From the NCBI RefSeq assembly GCF_009389715.1, contig NW_024067901.1, positions 186,001 to 250,000 of the forward strand: a stretch of 64,000 nucleotides of DNA. Direction: 5' to 3'. The translations under genes were made by a program, and so were the position numbers. Positions 1-12,600 of this stretch are shown here, one piece after another (the stretch's first letter is position 1; every line of letters begins with the position of its first letter). The notes under the pieces were generated by a model that did not search any database, was not told the origin of the DNA, and saw only the letters and a list, made by a program, of their open reading frames with translations. The stretch is from Phoenix dactylifera. Its lineage: Eukaryota > Streptophyta > Magnoliopsida > Arecales > Arecaceae.

Positions 1-929
1 ACAGGCATGGTGAAATGCCATATGAAAGATAATGAGAAGCTTATAATTAATCAGCATTAGTGAAGTCTGTATTCATATAATGTTTTCAACTCTACATTGT
101 TGCAAAAATATCATGGTGATACTGATATATACTGTTGCAGTGTTGGAGATTAGGGAATCACTACTGCTGTCACAGTCTTAAAGGCTATCTTTATTTTCAT
201 TGCTGCTAGGTGGGGGCTCTTGTTAGCGCCATATCCTGCTCTAGCAAAGTCATTGAGCCACAACACCTGCTCGATATGATCAATGAAAATTTTACTATGA
301 TAACCATATTAAATCTGCTTCTGCCAGGTGTTGTGGGAGAATTCTCTTGCTAGGGATTGCCTCTATGTTCTCTTTTTAGAGTTCTCGGATTTAGTACTGT
401 CCTTTCTAATCCTTCTTTTGTTTTAATCAATAATCTTTACCATTTGCTTAGCAATTTTCTTTCTGTCAGTTTGTCTGTCTGCAAAGGTACCACTGATGGA
501 ACTGGCGAGCTGCAGGAGTTACTTTGGTCATGCTCTCTCGGTCTCTTGGACTCAGTTTTTTTTTCTTTTCTTTTTTTTGGAGGAAACATGGGAGAGGGCC
601 TTAAATCTGACCCTTGCTCTTCAAATTAGTTTTCAATGAATGAAGATTTCATGTTTCCTCCCTCCAAAAAAAAATGTTTTTCTTTTAATAATAGAAATGG
701 GAGGTTTGGCCACCTCAAAAACTGGAGGCTTGACCACCTGAAAATTATTAAATAATGTACAGTATATTACATGGATTATTTACAAGATGGTTTGGCTTGG
801 CTGGGGCTTTCAGTAGCCCCGAACCAACCCGATAGCTGACGGCTTTTAAGATGGAATACTTAGTCAGAAGAGCTGTAAAACTTCTCTTTCTGAAACAAAG
901 CCTTCTTCTGTTTAAGAAACTGTTACCCA
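1..929. other. Left edge, no gene recognised
   Basis: No reading frame here resembles a known protein. The stretch is AT-rich with T-runs near 546-572 and an A-run near 666-674. The part next to 930 may be the 3' end of the LINE remnant that follows on the minus strand, but no poly(A) tail or target duplication was identified. Confidence 0.4.
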
Positions 930-1420
930 CTTTGTTAGCCTTCTGTTTTTAGCTGTGAGATTATTTCTACCAATCCTTGTTTGGCTTTCCCCTTGTAGCA
1001 TGAATTCCAGTTGTCCAGGAGGAAGACTGCATGTTGGTAGATAATATTCCCAGGGAGAGCTTTGAAGCGAAACAGTCTCCTGTTTCTCTCTTTCCATAGG
1101 GTCCAGCAGACGGTTGAGGCTAAGCTATCCCAAGTTTGCTTGTTAACCTTGATGGGAAGCTTGCTTTGCCAATCATTCCACATGTTTTTTATGGAGACTG
1201 GGGGGTTGGGGGATGTGAAGCTTCTGTGTTATCCTTTGCCAAATTGTTGCGGTGTATGTGCATGATATGAACAGATGATCTGTGGTTTCGTTTTCCGAAC
1301 AGCAAAAGAGGACAGCATTGTGGGCCTTGAATCTTCCTTCTTCTCAAATTCTCTGCTGTTAAATTCTGGTGTTCCCATATGACGAGGCAATTAAGAATGA
1401 AACCACATTACGTGCAAATT
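930..1420 (-). pseudogene. LINE (non-LTR retrotransposon) remnant, zf-RVT region
   Basis: Read on the minus strand, this gives fragments of the C-terminal zinc-knuckle domain (zf-RVT) of plant LINE ORF2. Around 1350-1310 it reads TAENLRRRKIQGPQCC. Around 1300-1240, in another frame, it reads SENETTDHLFISCTYTATIW. From 1183 down it reads a tail containing WTLWKERNRRLF. The order matches plant LINE ORF2 (C-x2-C, then a TxDHLF-type motif, then W-x-LWKERN). The frame changes at least once and stops occur, so this is a dead fragment. No reverse transcriptase domain is visible nearby. Confidence 0.7.
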
Positions 1421-2943
1421 TTCTCGATCAGAAAAAAAAAGTGTGATTTAAATCCTTCCTGAACAACTGGTTTCTCTTCCATATTTTGTAGTGCTCTAAT
1501 TCTCTCTTAGCTGGACATTCTCTATGTGGACTATAATCATCTAACTCTAATATTTGTTTCCTGGAGCTGCTATCCTAGTATGCAAAAGCCAGTGATAAGA
1601 AATTCAACATATGATGGAACTAAATCATACAGTAGATTCTGTTGATTCAGAGTTACAAGTGGTTTCTGGCACAACCTTGAAATGGTCGCTGGACCGCATT
1701 AAACTCCATTTGGATGCAGGAATTTGGCTGCGGTAGAAATGCAGCAGATCATTAGAAGGTTGATATACTGCTTCTCAGGTTGATATTACTGCTTCTCCTA
1801 GTCTTCAGTTTCCAGACTACGCATGCGGTCGGGTATGCCATGATTCCTCGTCAATTTTTTTCTTGCACAACTTGTTCAGATTCTTTTGGTGTTTCTGTCA
1901 ATTTTCTCCCACCTAGATGAACAGCATTGCAAGCCACTACCTTGATGATGAGGCCCACCAATTTTTGTCAGCTTTGTGCACCTATTCGGCCGGTTTTGCC
2001 CGTTCTGCAGGCATATTTTTGCCAAGCCAGTCGCACAAAAGCGTCTCTAAAAGCACAAAGGTCCTGCTGTGAAATCATGTCGACAATGTGCAAAAGCGAG
2101 ATAGTTTGCAAGGATCATCGAAGACATTAAGAATATTACCAAGTGGGAGCGAAGTCGAATCGTTTGCTCATGCATTACTCTAACCAGGTAGCTGATGGCA
2201 AGGGACAATCCTACATAAGCCTCAATGTTTAATTGCTATTTGATTTCATCAATAATTTGTGGCATGCTCTTCTCCATCTTTTACTGAGGTATCTTCTGCT
2301 TTTTGTCACTGCATTGTTGTAATTATTGTTAAATGTGTTCTAGGGACGTCATATCAGCCATCGCCTTCTTTCATTGGGGGGCCTCCGCTTTCGTAACCTT
2401 GTCGCTTCTCTCAAGAGCCATCATTGAGAATATTCTCCATGTTGAAGAGCTGTCTTCTTTGTAGTGTTCTTGGGTGAGAATTATGCCCCCTTGGAAATTT
2501 GGGGGAAGTTGATTCATTTCAAGTTTGCACTGATACAGAAAGGGTCGCTGACCGTATGTCGTTTTGAGATCACTTTGGCTGTGGCATCTGTTCTCTTGCT
2601 GGCGTCTGCTATACTCTGTGGAATCTCTGTTTTCTCAGTAGTGGGAATTGGCATTGGTTAGATGATAGCTTATGATATCACACTGCTTATCCCATCATAA
2701 TTATGCATGCTATAGAAAACATGCAAACCTCTTGCATGATCTTTCAAGTGCATCAGCACAAATCCATCTTCTTCGTATATTTTCGAAATCTAATCCTCGA
2801 GGCTGTGGTGAAAGCTTTTTTTTTTTTATAATAATTCTCGCTCGACATACATTTTAATCTTTTTTCCCTCTTTTAAGCTTTCAATGCATCATAATCTCCT
2901 CTAACAAGGCTATGTCGAATACTAAAGGAGTTTTTGAAGCCCA
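1421..2943. other. Intergenic, nothing recognised
   Basis: Short open frames of up to 67 codons occur, but none has a recognisable domain or monocot-like codon bias. No RNA gene or clear transposon ends were seen. Confidence 0.4.
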
Positions 2944-3340
2944 TGTAACAATCTAGGATCTCATTCAAAATGGCTAGTCCGAAAGTATTATTTAGATTTC
3001 TTGATCTTATATAAGTACTCAATAACCGATATGGGACTAAACATGCCTGTATAGGTCCTCACATACTCTTCCGTTTAAGTCCTTAAGGATTCAAACTCTT
3101 TCAAATTTAATCATAACTACCACGATCGGCCCGTAGTCGACCCCAAAGGATCCGTACTGCAGTGTCCTCTAGTCCATATAGATTATGGGTCGGGTTTGCT
3201 ATGATACTATTTGTAACAACTCAGGATCTCACTCAAAATGGCTAGCTATTATTTAGGTTTCTTGATCCCGTATAATTATCCAAGATCTACGAAATGAATA
3301 ACCGATGCGGGGCTAAACACACGTCCGCACGGGTCGTCAC
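2944..3340 (-). mobile_element. TRIM-like miniature LTR retrotransposon
   Basis: Two similar blocks of about 120-130 bp (2944-3063 and 3212 to about 3340) both start TGTAACAA on the plus strand. They share TAGG/CTAGGATCTCA, TATTATTTAG, AATAACCGAT and GGACTAAACA/GGGCTAAACA, and they flank about 148 bp. Just before the second block, 3198-3211 read on the minus strand gives AATAGTATCATAGC. This resembles the initiator-Met-tRNA primer site TGGTATCAGAGC, so the element lies on the minus strand. There is no coding capacity, as expected for a TRIM. I could not find a target duplication, and the right end is uncertain by about 8 bp. A better preserved relative lies at 40627-41073. Confidence 0.65.
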
Positions 3341-4499
3341 TAACACCTAATGGAATCTATGGCATTAAAAGCATCTCCTACAATTCCACTAATGGAATTA
3401 CTTCAACAAATTCTCAGTAGCGTCCGCGAGTTGGGTTAAGCCTCGACTTCATGTACAATTATTGTTAATTACTGCGAGTTGCAGGACCAAGGAAGGTGCT
3501 GAATGAATCCGGATGCAGCACAGGGCGATCACACGAGATGCTCTAATCATGCCCATCTTATTGTCTTGTCGAAGGGACAGAGCTGATGGATGGTAATGAT
3601 TTTGCTGGGCTAGCAACAACTCCATGGCGAGGCCCTCGAGTGCAGGTTTGATTTCAGGTTCTCAGGTGGGCCAAAAAATTGCAGGGTTTGTTTTTTCAAA
3701 GCCTCCATGAGTAGATGATTTAAACCTAAAAGGAAAGCATAGCTGGTGATGAGTATTGGAGCTTGACAGCAACCACTGTAAGGGGAAGGAATTCTTGGTA
3801 ACCATGAATGATCGTTTTACACCAGGCCCAAATCATTTGCATCGGTTAACAGAAGATTCAGGTCACAAGAAGACATGACGAGAGGTAAGAAAGTTTGTCA
3901 TCCGAAAGAGCGAGTGCTCGATCTGTTTGCCATTTTAAAATCGAACACGCCTGAAAGGGACCGCGTTCCATTTTCTAGCGTCCGAGGTGATGTGTCTCCC
4001 ATCGATCGCAAATGCATTGCATGGCTCGTCCCCACCATTCGCCGTCTCTCGTGGCTCCGGACGCAAAGCCATCCGAAGCGGGCCTACCACGGATGTGCGC
4101 CATGAGTTTCCGAGCACTACTCTCGGATGGAAAAGTTGGGATCGTGAAGTAATTGAGGCCCAGTTGGTGGTTCGATTGAGATGAAACCAATATTATTCGA
4201 ACGCTCGATCATCATCAAGATCCGTACAGGTTTCATTTACACACTCCCGCATCCTCTCTTTTTTTTTCATTTTTTTCTTTCTTTTTTTTACTTGCCTCAT
4301 CTCCTTTTCACCCAAAAAAAAAAAAAAAAAAAAAAAAACACACCAGACTACACTTGCCTATGGAGAGGCGAACACTATTGCGAACTGAGCGACATCTTAT
4401 ACGGCTCATCATTTTAAATATTTTATTTTGTAGAACTACATATTTTTTATTTTGGTAAATCGGCGGTTCACATCTGGCAAGTGTGAAAATAGCCAACAA
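3341..4499. other. Intergenic, homopolymer runs only
   Basis: No gene was recognised. There are T-runs near 4258-4290 and an A-run at about 4314-4338. A moderately GC-rich patch at 3960-4140 contains open frames on both strands that look like shadows of one another and match nothing known to me. Confidence 0.35.
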
Positions 4500-5110
4500 A
4501 ATCAAAAAAACAAAATACTGTGCAAAGGCATAGACAGCCCCATGGTCTAGCCAGAAAAAAATCTCCAGAGTGATGAGCCGCGAAGAAAGCAACCCAGTCT
4601 GCAGCATCGTTCGCCTCCCGATATACGTGCGTGGCCTGGTAGGAGTCAGTCTCCTCCAGTACTCTGCGAATATCGTGGAGCAGCGGCTGGTCCTCGACTG
4701 AGCACCTCCATCCCCGGATCCACTCAATTATCATGGTCGAGTCTCCCTCGAGGAGGATGCGACCCCCAACTAGTACCCGCCTCGCATAGGACACACCCTC
4801 CCAGGCCATCCGAAGCTCAGCGGTTACTACCGACGAGTCAAAAATCCTCTACCTACCTGCCGCCACAAGTCTGATGTCATGATTCTTGATGACAAATCAC
4901 ACACCTCCGCAGCTCCCATCCTCTGCTACGCTTCCATCGAATTTCACCTTGAGATAGCCAGGGGTGGAGGCACCCAAGATACCAATATCGTTCTGGACGC
5001 TGCAAGAGCAGAATGGGTGCCCCAGATGTCCCTGACCAACTTAGTAGGTGAAACCTCAATGGTGCCGGTGATCTCCACCGCATGCCGTAAAGCTTGGTCT
5101 GCTGCCATCC
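4500..5110 (-). pseudogene. RNase H-type (RVT_3) remnant of a LINE
   Basis: The minus-strand translation gives the plant LINE RNase H domain in order: DQALRHAVEITG and DIWGTHSALAASRT (about 5095-4985), then FDGSVAEDGSCGGV (about 4945), FVIKNHDIRLVAA, SSVVTAELRMAWEGV, GGRILLEGDSTMIIEWIRG (about 4750) and THVYREANDAADWVA (about 4610). The catalytic-type acidic positions FDGS, AEL and GDS are visible. In-frame stops follow GGV and precede FDSS, and there is a frameshift near 4965, so it is nonfunctional. Such domains occur in LINEs and in free-standing LINE-derived genes. I infer a decayed element. Confidence 0.8.
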
Positions 5111-5613
5111 TCGGATGGAGGCTATCGCCGTCGAAAACTCGTGTATTCCTTTTCAGCTAGCAATGATGGGCCAGGTAGGTATCACGAGCCCCCCCTCTCC
5201 TTCCATCCAGACTTTCGAACTGAAGCCTCCAAATGCCGTAGGAACTCCTCGGAAGAACAACGTGTTCATTCTTTCTCCTTGTACTCTGCATGTGGAGGAG
5301 AAAAAAGAGAAAAAGTAGTCTTTGATAACTATTGGCTCTAAAAATGTTCGCCTTGGCCAAATCAGGAGTTGTTTCAACTTGGAGCTGATGACTCTTGAGG
5401 ATGGAAGGGAATATTGACCTTGATGGATGTTCTGACAAATCGTAACACACATGGTGTATTATTACACCCATCTAACGGTCGCTGTCGCCCCATAAAACTC
5501 ATTAATTACACACCGCTTCCCGAATGGGAAGGAGAGCCAATATAAAATAAGCAGTATATAAGATTCACATCGTAGGCTCGTGGCTGAGCCGCAACACCAA
5601 CCCGGAGCCCACA
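5111..5613. other. Upstream region of the TIFY gene
   Basis: No coding sequence was recognised. It is the proximal upstream region of the TIFY8-like gene. Additional TATA-like strings occur at 5540-5548 and 5555-5562. Which one is used cannot be told from sequence. Confidence 0.35.
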
Positions 5614-5620
5614 TATAAAA
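5614..5620 (+). promoter_or_regulatory. Candidate TATA box of the TIFY8-like gene
   Basis: TATAAAA lies 423 bp upstream of the chosen ATG. It would place transcription start near 5645-5650, giving a leader of about 390 nt. That leader contains a CT-rich tract (about 5873-5905) typical of plant 5' UTRs. TATA-like strings at 5540 and 5555 are alternatives. Confidence 0.4.
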
Positions 5621-5837
5621 CCTGCACCTTTACCGCTTGAACGCCCCCATTCACCCTCCTCGTGCTCGGTTTTCTTTTTCCTTTTGCTCTGCTTCGAAAA
5701 CAACTGCAAACCAGAGCAACCCGTAGAACAACAAAGAGAAACGCTTAAGGGAACGCTCACGGTACACAAAGCATTTTCCAAAAGAAAAAGAAAAGAAGGA
5801 AAAGGAGAACCAAAGATCCCACCTTTTACTCTCTTTA

Positions 5838-5855
5838 ATGCCTTCGACTCTCTGA
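5838..5855 (+). promoter_or_regulatory. Upstream ORF 1 in the TIFY8-like leader
   Basis: An ATG at 5838 opens a five-codon frame (MPSTL) ending in TGA. It is the first ATG downstream of the candidate TATA box at 5614, so scanning ribosomes would meet it before the main start. Its effect depends on the true transcription start. Confidence 0.35.
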
Positions 5856-5956
5856 AACAAACCCCTCCCCCCTCGCTCTCTTTCTCTCTCTCTCTCTCGC
5901 TCCGTCGCTTGCTTTATCTTTGTGGGAATTCGTGCTCTGCTTCGGGCTCGGTGACA

Positions 5957-5965
5957 ATGGCATGA
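5957..5965 (+). promoter_or_regulatory. Minimal upstream ORF (ATG GCA TGA)
   Basis: A two-codon frame (Met-Ala-stop) starts 80 nt before the main TIFY8-like ATG in an acaATGG context, with purine at -3 and G at +4. Such very short uORFs with a good context can reduce downstream initiation. This is an inference from sequence only. Confidence 0.35.
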
Positions 5966-6036
5966 GGAGGAGGAGGCGGTGCTTTTCCTCCTGAGGAAGT
6001 GGGGGGGCTTTAAAGGAGGGGAAAAGAGGAAGGATA

Positions 6037-6563
6037 ATGGTGGTTGCGATGATGGGAGGGGATGAGAAGAAGCGCACCTTTCACGACTTCTTGGGCATGA
6101 ACTGCGGGGAATCCGCCCCGTCTGCTGCTGCGTGGGCGCGGTCTGGGGAAAAGATGCCAGCCGCGGAGGCGGCGCCGGAGGCGTCGGTGGGAGTCTCGTC
6201 GGTCGGGCATGGACTTGTCTCGGGGAGTTCCGATCTCGGTTCCGGTAAGTTTGTCTTGGATCTTATCTGTATTCTTGGTGCTGGTTTTCTTTTTCTTTGG
6301 ATTTTGGGCTTTAGGCTGCTTGTGGTTTATTGTTGCTTTTGTTGGTGCTGGTTTCTCCTATCAAGATTCGTTCCTTTTGGGTGGATTTGTATTGTTTCTT
6401 GAATATCCTTTGGATTCTTGGGATTTTGGCTTCTGTTTTGAGTTTTGTTCATCCTGTGGTTTCTTGTGCTTTTGTGAGGATTCACTTCTTCTATCAAAAC
6501 TCGTTCGTTTTTTTTTTAAAATCTTTTTTTCTTTTAAATCATGTTTTTTTTTTTTGGGGTGTG

Positions 6564-6627
<64 letters not shown>

Positions 6628-9600
6628 GTTGCAGAAAGAGAATCATCTTTGCTGTTTTCATTAATTTTTGGTGTGCTATTCTGATTTTTTCTCCCCCAAT
6701 TGATTTTTGGCGACGCCTTTTTACTGAGTTTTATGCAATATCTGTTTTATTTCTAACTATATTTTTATTTCTTCCCATTGATTCAATCATTTGAATTTTG
6801 TTACTCCAATTTGCAATATTTAACTTTTGTGTATGGTGGTATTGGTTTTTTCCCTTTTTCGGGTAGGTTTCCAGTTAATTATATGTGACTTATGTTGGCA
6901 AATATTTGGTAATGAAACTTAGAGCACAGCTCTAGATATTTTTTAACTGCTGAATTACACCCACTGCAATAACTTAAAGTTTTTCTTTTTTCGTTATTGA
7001 AAACCAATATATGGTTATAGTCTCTTACTTGTCTAAGGTTTTTGAGCTTTCGTGTGTTTCTCTTCTGTAGTGTTATACTTTCTTAATCAAAATGTTTGTT
7101 GATATCGTACATTTTAGTATTGATGTATTCACAAATGGTGCTGATTCAGAGTTCTAAGCTTGTGGTAACTTAAATCCTTTGACCCTGGCAATTTGGAAGT
7201 GCTGCATTGCGGCAAGAGTCTAGAACTTTGCTCAATGTGGCTTGTTTGAGCAAATTTCTCAACAAATATGAGGTATTTCCTTCGGTAAGTTAGATATAGT
7301 TAGAATGATAACTGGTGAGTCAATCTTGAAGAGATGCGTGATTAATTTTATTAAAACCCTTTGACCCCAATTTTACCATTTTACGTTGGTGGGTAAGGAA
7401 AGGAAATGATGAACCTTAAATACAGGAAAAATGGTGCCTTGTTATTTAGATGCAAGGTCAGTTCTGCTTTGTTTCAACATTCAGGCCGTAGCTATGGCCA
7501 TTCTTTGTTTAAAGTTAGCGGTTTTGGGGATGCGATTTTGATTATTGAATTAGAATATGAAAAGGTCTTGTTGGAACTCCTCATTGACAAAAGTTCAGGC
7601 CTTGTGCACTTAGAATTCCTTTTCCCTAGACATTTTCCTTTGTTCCTAGCATATGCATAACATAATTGGCTGCCCATTTTTCATAAAGCTCTCTTTATCT
7701 GTGTCCTGCTCTTTTCTTGTTTGTCCACGTATTTTATACATATATCTGACACACCTCTAGGTTTGTTTACTGAAAGGATGTTTAAAAAGAATCTGGTAAG
7801 GTTTCTTTTGTCTCTTTGCTTGTATAGTTTTATTTTTTTTTTCAAACCTGTCATGGATGTATGTAAATGCAGGTTATGTTTTGCATAGTTTTGAGTTTTA
7901 TCCATCTCTTGCTTGTTTCTCACTGAGGTTCCTTAATATCTTGCACTTCTAAGGTTTTCTGTTTGTAGATTTTTCTTAATTAAATTGAAAAGTTATTTGT
8001 GGAGCTTGGTGGGTTATTAACCTTTCTAATCAGGTATTCTTTTCTTTGCTCCTTTTATTTTTTTCATACCTTTTTGGTTCTGCCAACTGTTTTCACTCTC
8101 TGTTGATTCTCTACTAGCAATAATTGCTGCCACCACCAATCATATATGGCCTTTTTTCAAATTATTATAAATTGATTATTTTTTACTCGTACATGTTTTT
8201 TCTTCTTGAAACTCTCTTCACCATTCTCTCTGCTTCAACCAACTCCAGCATTGCTTGGAAACCGAAGATGAAGATGAGCTTGGTATTTATGGAATGGTAT
8301 TTTCTGTCCTATTCTCCAAACAGTCAATTGTATTCCTAAACTGCTAGCAGCAAGTAGTTTTATGTTAAGAAAATTGTTTTCTCATGGGCATAACAACTCT
8401 GACTTTTAGTTCTCTGTAACCAAAACAAACCGCACCACCCCTTTCCCTGATTTTCCATTTCTTGCTTTCCTTTTGGAGTATCCATTTGCTTATCTGCTTA
8501 CATTTTTTTTTGAGTGATTCTACTGCATTTAAATGAATGTTTTGTTTATCTGAGCTGTTACCATGTTGACACCATATGGTTTGGATAGAGGGTGTTGTTT
8601 ATGGTTATGATTGCCTTCCTTCTCATAGCTGATTATGTCTGTAGCCCTTCACTTCTTTAGGGTGATCCCTTGGATTTACAATTCAATCACATAGTTATGC
8701 AGAATGATTTTGGTAATTCAATTTCTTATTGTCTCCGATTATATCTTGATATATAAGCATTTGATAGAGTCCATGTAATTTCGTGGACAGGAGTTCATTT
8801 CTTTTCTTTTTTTTAATTTTTGGCAGAGAGGAAGGGAGGGAACAATTCTGAGGATTTTCACTTTCATGGTAGGAAGAATGCTATGTCAGGGCTTGAGATA
8901 TGTAACACATCATCAGGAAGAAAGAGGAGCAATTCAGATTCAGCCTACATGGGTTTTGTAAGAAATAGGATGCTTCCTGTGGGCTCAGATTCCCTTGAAA
9001 GCTCACGTCTGATGAAGGCACCACAAGCCCATACTCCTGTACTGTTGTCTTAAAATTTGATTTTCATTTTAATCTCTTCTTCCTGTTTAATGCTTGCTTT
9101 TTTCCCCCTCATAAAATTATTCACTTGAAATTTAGATGTCCGGAAAAGAGGTGGGAAGTGAAGGGCTTGGAAGATCACATGATGAAATGATGATTTCAAT
9201 GCAACCACCAAGGCCAACTTCTCTTATATTACATCCTCCACTTAGAAGTAGACCTGATTCACTAATTCCCAAGTGGGAACGATCTATGCCTCCAAATCCT
9301 GGGCAGATGGTGCATTTCCCTTTACGCTTTGCCCAGGGTGGAACAAACATAGACAAGGTTTCATCATCGTATGCATATAAGGATGCTAGTGCTGGTGCCA
9401 CAATCATATCTCAGACTGTGGCAGATGAAGGTTCTAGAACAGGCATTAAAGATTCTGGAATTGTGAATATCATTAATCCCGGTAGTGGAGCTGGTGAGAG
9501 AAACTCAACTGGGGCACTGCCTGGTGGCAATAGACCCAAGGTTCCCCAAGCCATAGAACCAGAATCTTGTACCATACCCAGGTAAATCATCATTTGCTTG

Positions 9601-12600
9601 GTATTTAACATTGCATATCTAAGATACTTTGAAGAAATCAATGTCATCCAATGTTTTCATCTGCCAGATTTGACTGTGAAGATATCAATGCCATCCAAAC
9701 TTTTATGTGTTTTGCAGATGTCAAAGCACCGTATCTGCTAGTCGGCAAATGACCATATTCTATGCTGGCCAAGCACACGTCTTTGACGATGTCCATCCGA
9801 TTAAGGTGAGCTCAATAGTCTTTCTGTTCATTTTTAATATTTTGCAGTATGAGAAATTTTGGATTTGGTTAAACTTTAGCAAAACATGCGGTAAATAATC
9901 GTGGTCTTACATCTTGAATTGGAGGGTGAGTATCAACACAATACTAAGGTTGCTCCATCATAACCTGGTCATCATGGGCATGGAAACGGCCTCTTCGCAT
10001 GCGGGGTTAAGGTTGCCTATACCCACCCTAGACCCTATAGCAAGAGCCACGTGCACTGAGCTGCCTTTTTTTATCTTAAATTGATAATTTTCACATATCA
10101 CTTTTTATCCATCATCATGCGTGCGAAATCTAGCATTGTAAAATTGCTCCTTTGTCCTAGATCATCTAAATCCCATAGCCCCACTCCTTCCAAAGATCTC
10201 ACAAGGATCAACTTTCAAACTTATATACGGACTGTTTCTACACATACCATAACCAACTTTCAGTAGCACCGAGCAGTGCTCCTGTAACTCTGCTCTAATC
10301 CTGGATGTAGTTATGTATACATCAACAGAATTGAGAATCCAGAGACGATGAAGTGATAATTGTTATTCTCTTTGTTCTCTTCATACATAAAAGAAATATA
10401 ATGGAAAGATCCAATTTCTTTAACAGAAATAATCATTATAAGATCCATTCACGTCAGCGACCCACTCCCAAGGTTTGACCTTTAAGGTACATGGATTTGC
10501 AAATTGATGTTGTAGAGTGATTACATAAGTTGACCATTTATCGAAGAATTTATATATGCTTAGACAACTTTCAGAGCAAGGACTGCCGAACCAGTAGCGG
10601 GACCCGTACTAGTTAGCGGTCAGTACGGTTCGGTACCGAACCAGAACCGGTACAACTAGATAATTTGATTTTTTTGGATATTTTCTTGATATTTTTTGAT
10701 GTTTCTATTATCTCAGTTTAACTTAATGATGCATTTTATTATTTTAAAATTATACAAATCATAAAATAGTTAGTGAGATATTGCATGCTACAAGGGACAA
10801 CATAAAATATTCTCAATTCAAGTAGTGACATAAAAAATATAAAATAATACAATTATTTATATACATTTTAAGTATCACTTACGTACCGATATCTAAAATT
10901 GGATCGATTGGTGATGGCTCACGTAGATATCCGGATCATAAGCATAGTCAGGAGGCACATCAACTCACCCCTCTAACCAAACGGTGTTGTAGCCTTGTAC
11001 GTTCATCCCATAAAGAACGTGCACTGGGTTATAAGCACTCTGGAATCTTTCGTTAAAGCTCTAGCTTTGAGAAGTGTCCTCTGGCTGATAATACGATTGT
11101 GGAGACCCCCATCCAAATATGCTGGTAGCAAAATTCGATCTGTGAGATGCTCTGAATTGCGTAAGGTAGTAGCTACTAGAAGATGCCTCGGACGCACTAG
11201 ATCCATATCCATATTCGTATGGGTCATAGGTTGCTTGTGGCTGCGGATAATAGAATCTAGTATACGGCTCGGAATCTGATATGTTTATGGATCCTACTCC
11301 ACGTGCGAGGTCATCTGCAACTGCATTGTGTCCTCCTGAATGATCTCAAAGAGTCCGTCTTCTATATGCAATCGTATCCTCACAGGCTCTACCAGATCGT
11401 GCATCGTGGTCCCTATTCTGTGTAGCATGCATAAATTAGGACTCACAAGTGTATCGAAGACCATCTTGCGGTTGTGTCTCATAAACAGTGGTCTTCTATC
11501 CTTCACTCCTCCATGGCCAGTAGATTTGTGACCACCAGAACTGTCATTGTTGCTACTCTAAGACTCCTCGACACTCTCCATTGGAGCTGCAAGTGTCTTT
11601 TGTTTTTCTTTTTTGTGTACTAAGCAGTTGCCTTCTTACCCTTTGTGCCCCTCTCTGCCTGGCTATATCGTCATCCTGACCGAGTCGACCGAATAGCGTA
11701 GTGGCTTCGTCTAAGCATCTCTCGATCATATCTCTGAGAGGATGTCTCGGATAAGAAGTCATGTAGTGACTGGCTATCCGATGGCTATGGCTGATTAGAT
11801 GTAGGAATGCGTGGAATATTGTGCTCAGTCCATTGTCTTGCATCGACTCTAGCCTCGCTGGCTACGAAGTTGGCCGGTCGTGGAGGCGATCCTGGCTCGT
11901 CAAGCCCAAATAAAAAATTTTGTCATGATCTCCTCTTATTTTGCAATTTTTGAGCTATTTTTTTAAGCCTCCCCAAAAAAAAAGGAAGAAAGGAGATGGA
12001 AAGAGGAAGCACACCTTATTTAGCCTTGGCTCTTCCTTTTGATAGTCTCAATCAGTGTTGTTTGTAAATTTTTGAAAAGAGAAAGTGGCAGAGCCTGTGT
12101 CAAATTTCGTTGGAAAGGCCTTCTTGGGCCTTTCTAACACTTTCGGTGCCTTTTAAAGGCATCAGATGGACTGTGGCATTATTGCCACAGTGCCCACAGT
12201 CAACCTGGTTCAAAATCGGATTGACTCGGTGCGAAACGAGTCGGCATCGAATTGACCGGTTCCGGCTGGTCCCTTTGCAGCTTCGGTCCGTAGGGGCTGG
12301 AATCGAGTTGAAATAGCGAACCAACCTAGTTTTGCATTGGGTCGGCTCGGTATTGCTTGAACTGTGCGGTTCGGCTTGCTTCAGCAGACCTTGTTTCAAA
12401 GTGTTGGCATTTGCTATTGCAGCCGTGCTCTCCCATGCTTTGACTGCCAGTTGCATGTTGATATGCAAAATGTTATAAAGAGATTGTGTAAACTGACCAT
12501 CAATTGAAACATCTAATTGATTCTTAGAGATCTTCTTGTTATCTTTTAGTGAATTGGTTGGGTTCGACACAATCTTCTACTAAAAAAAAAGAGAAAGAAA

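Noticed and set aside
2944-3340. Cassandra-type TRIM carrying 5S rRNA
   Set aside because: No 5S-like internal promoter or 5S sequence was seen in the LTRs.
3875-4190. Overlapping frames of 60-76 codons on both strands
   Set aside because: Mutually antisense, no domain and no conserved start or splice context.
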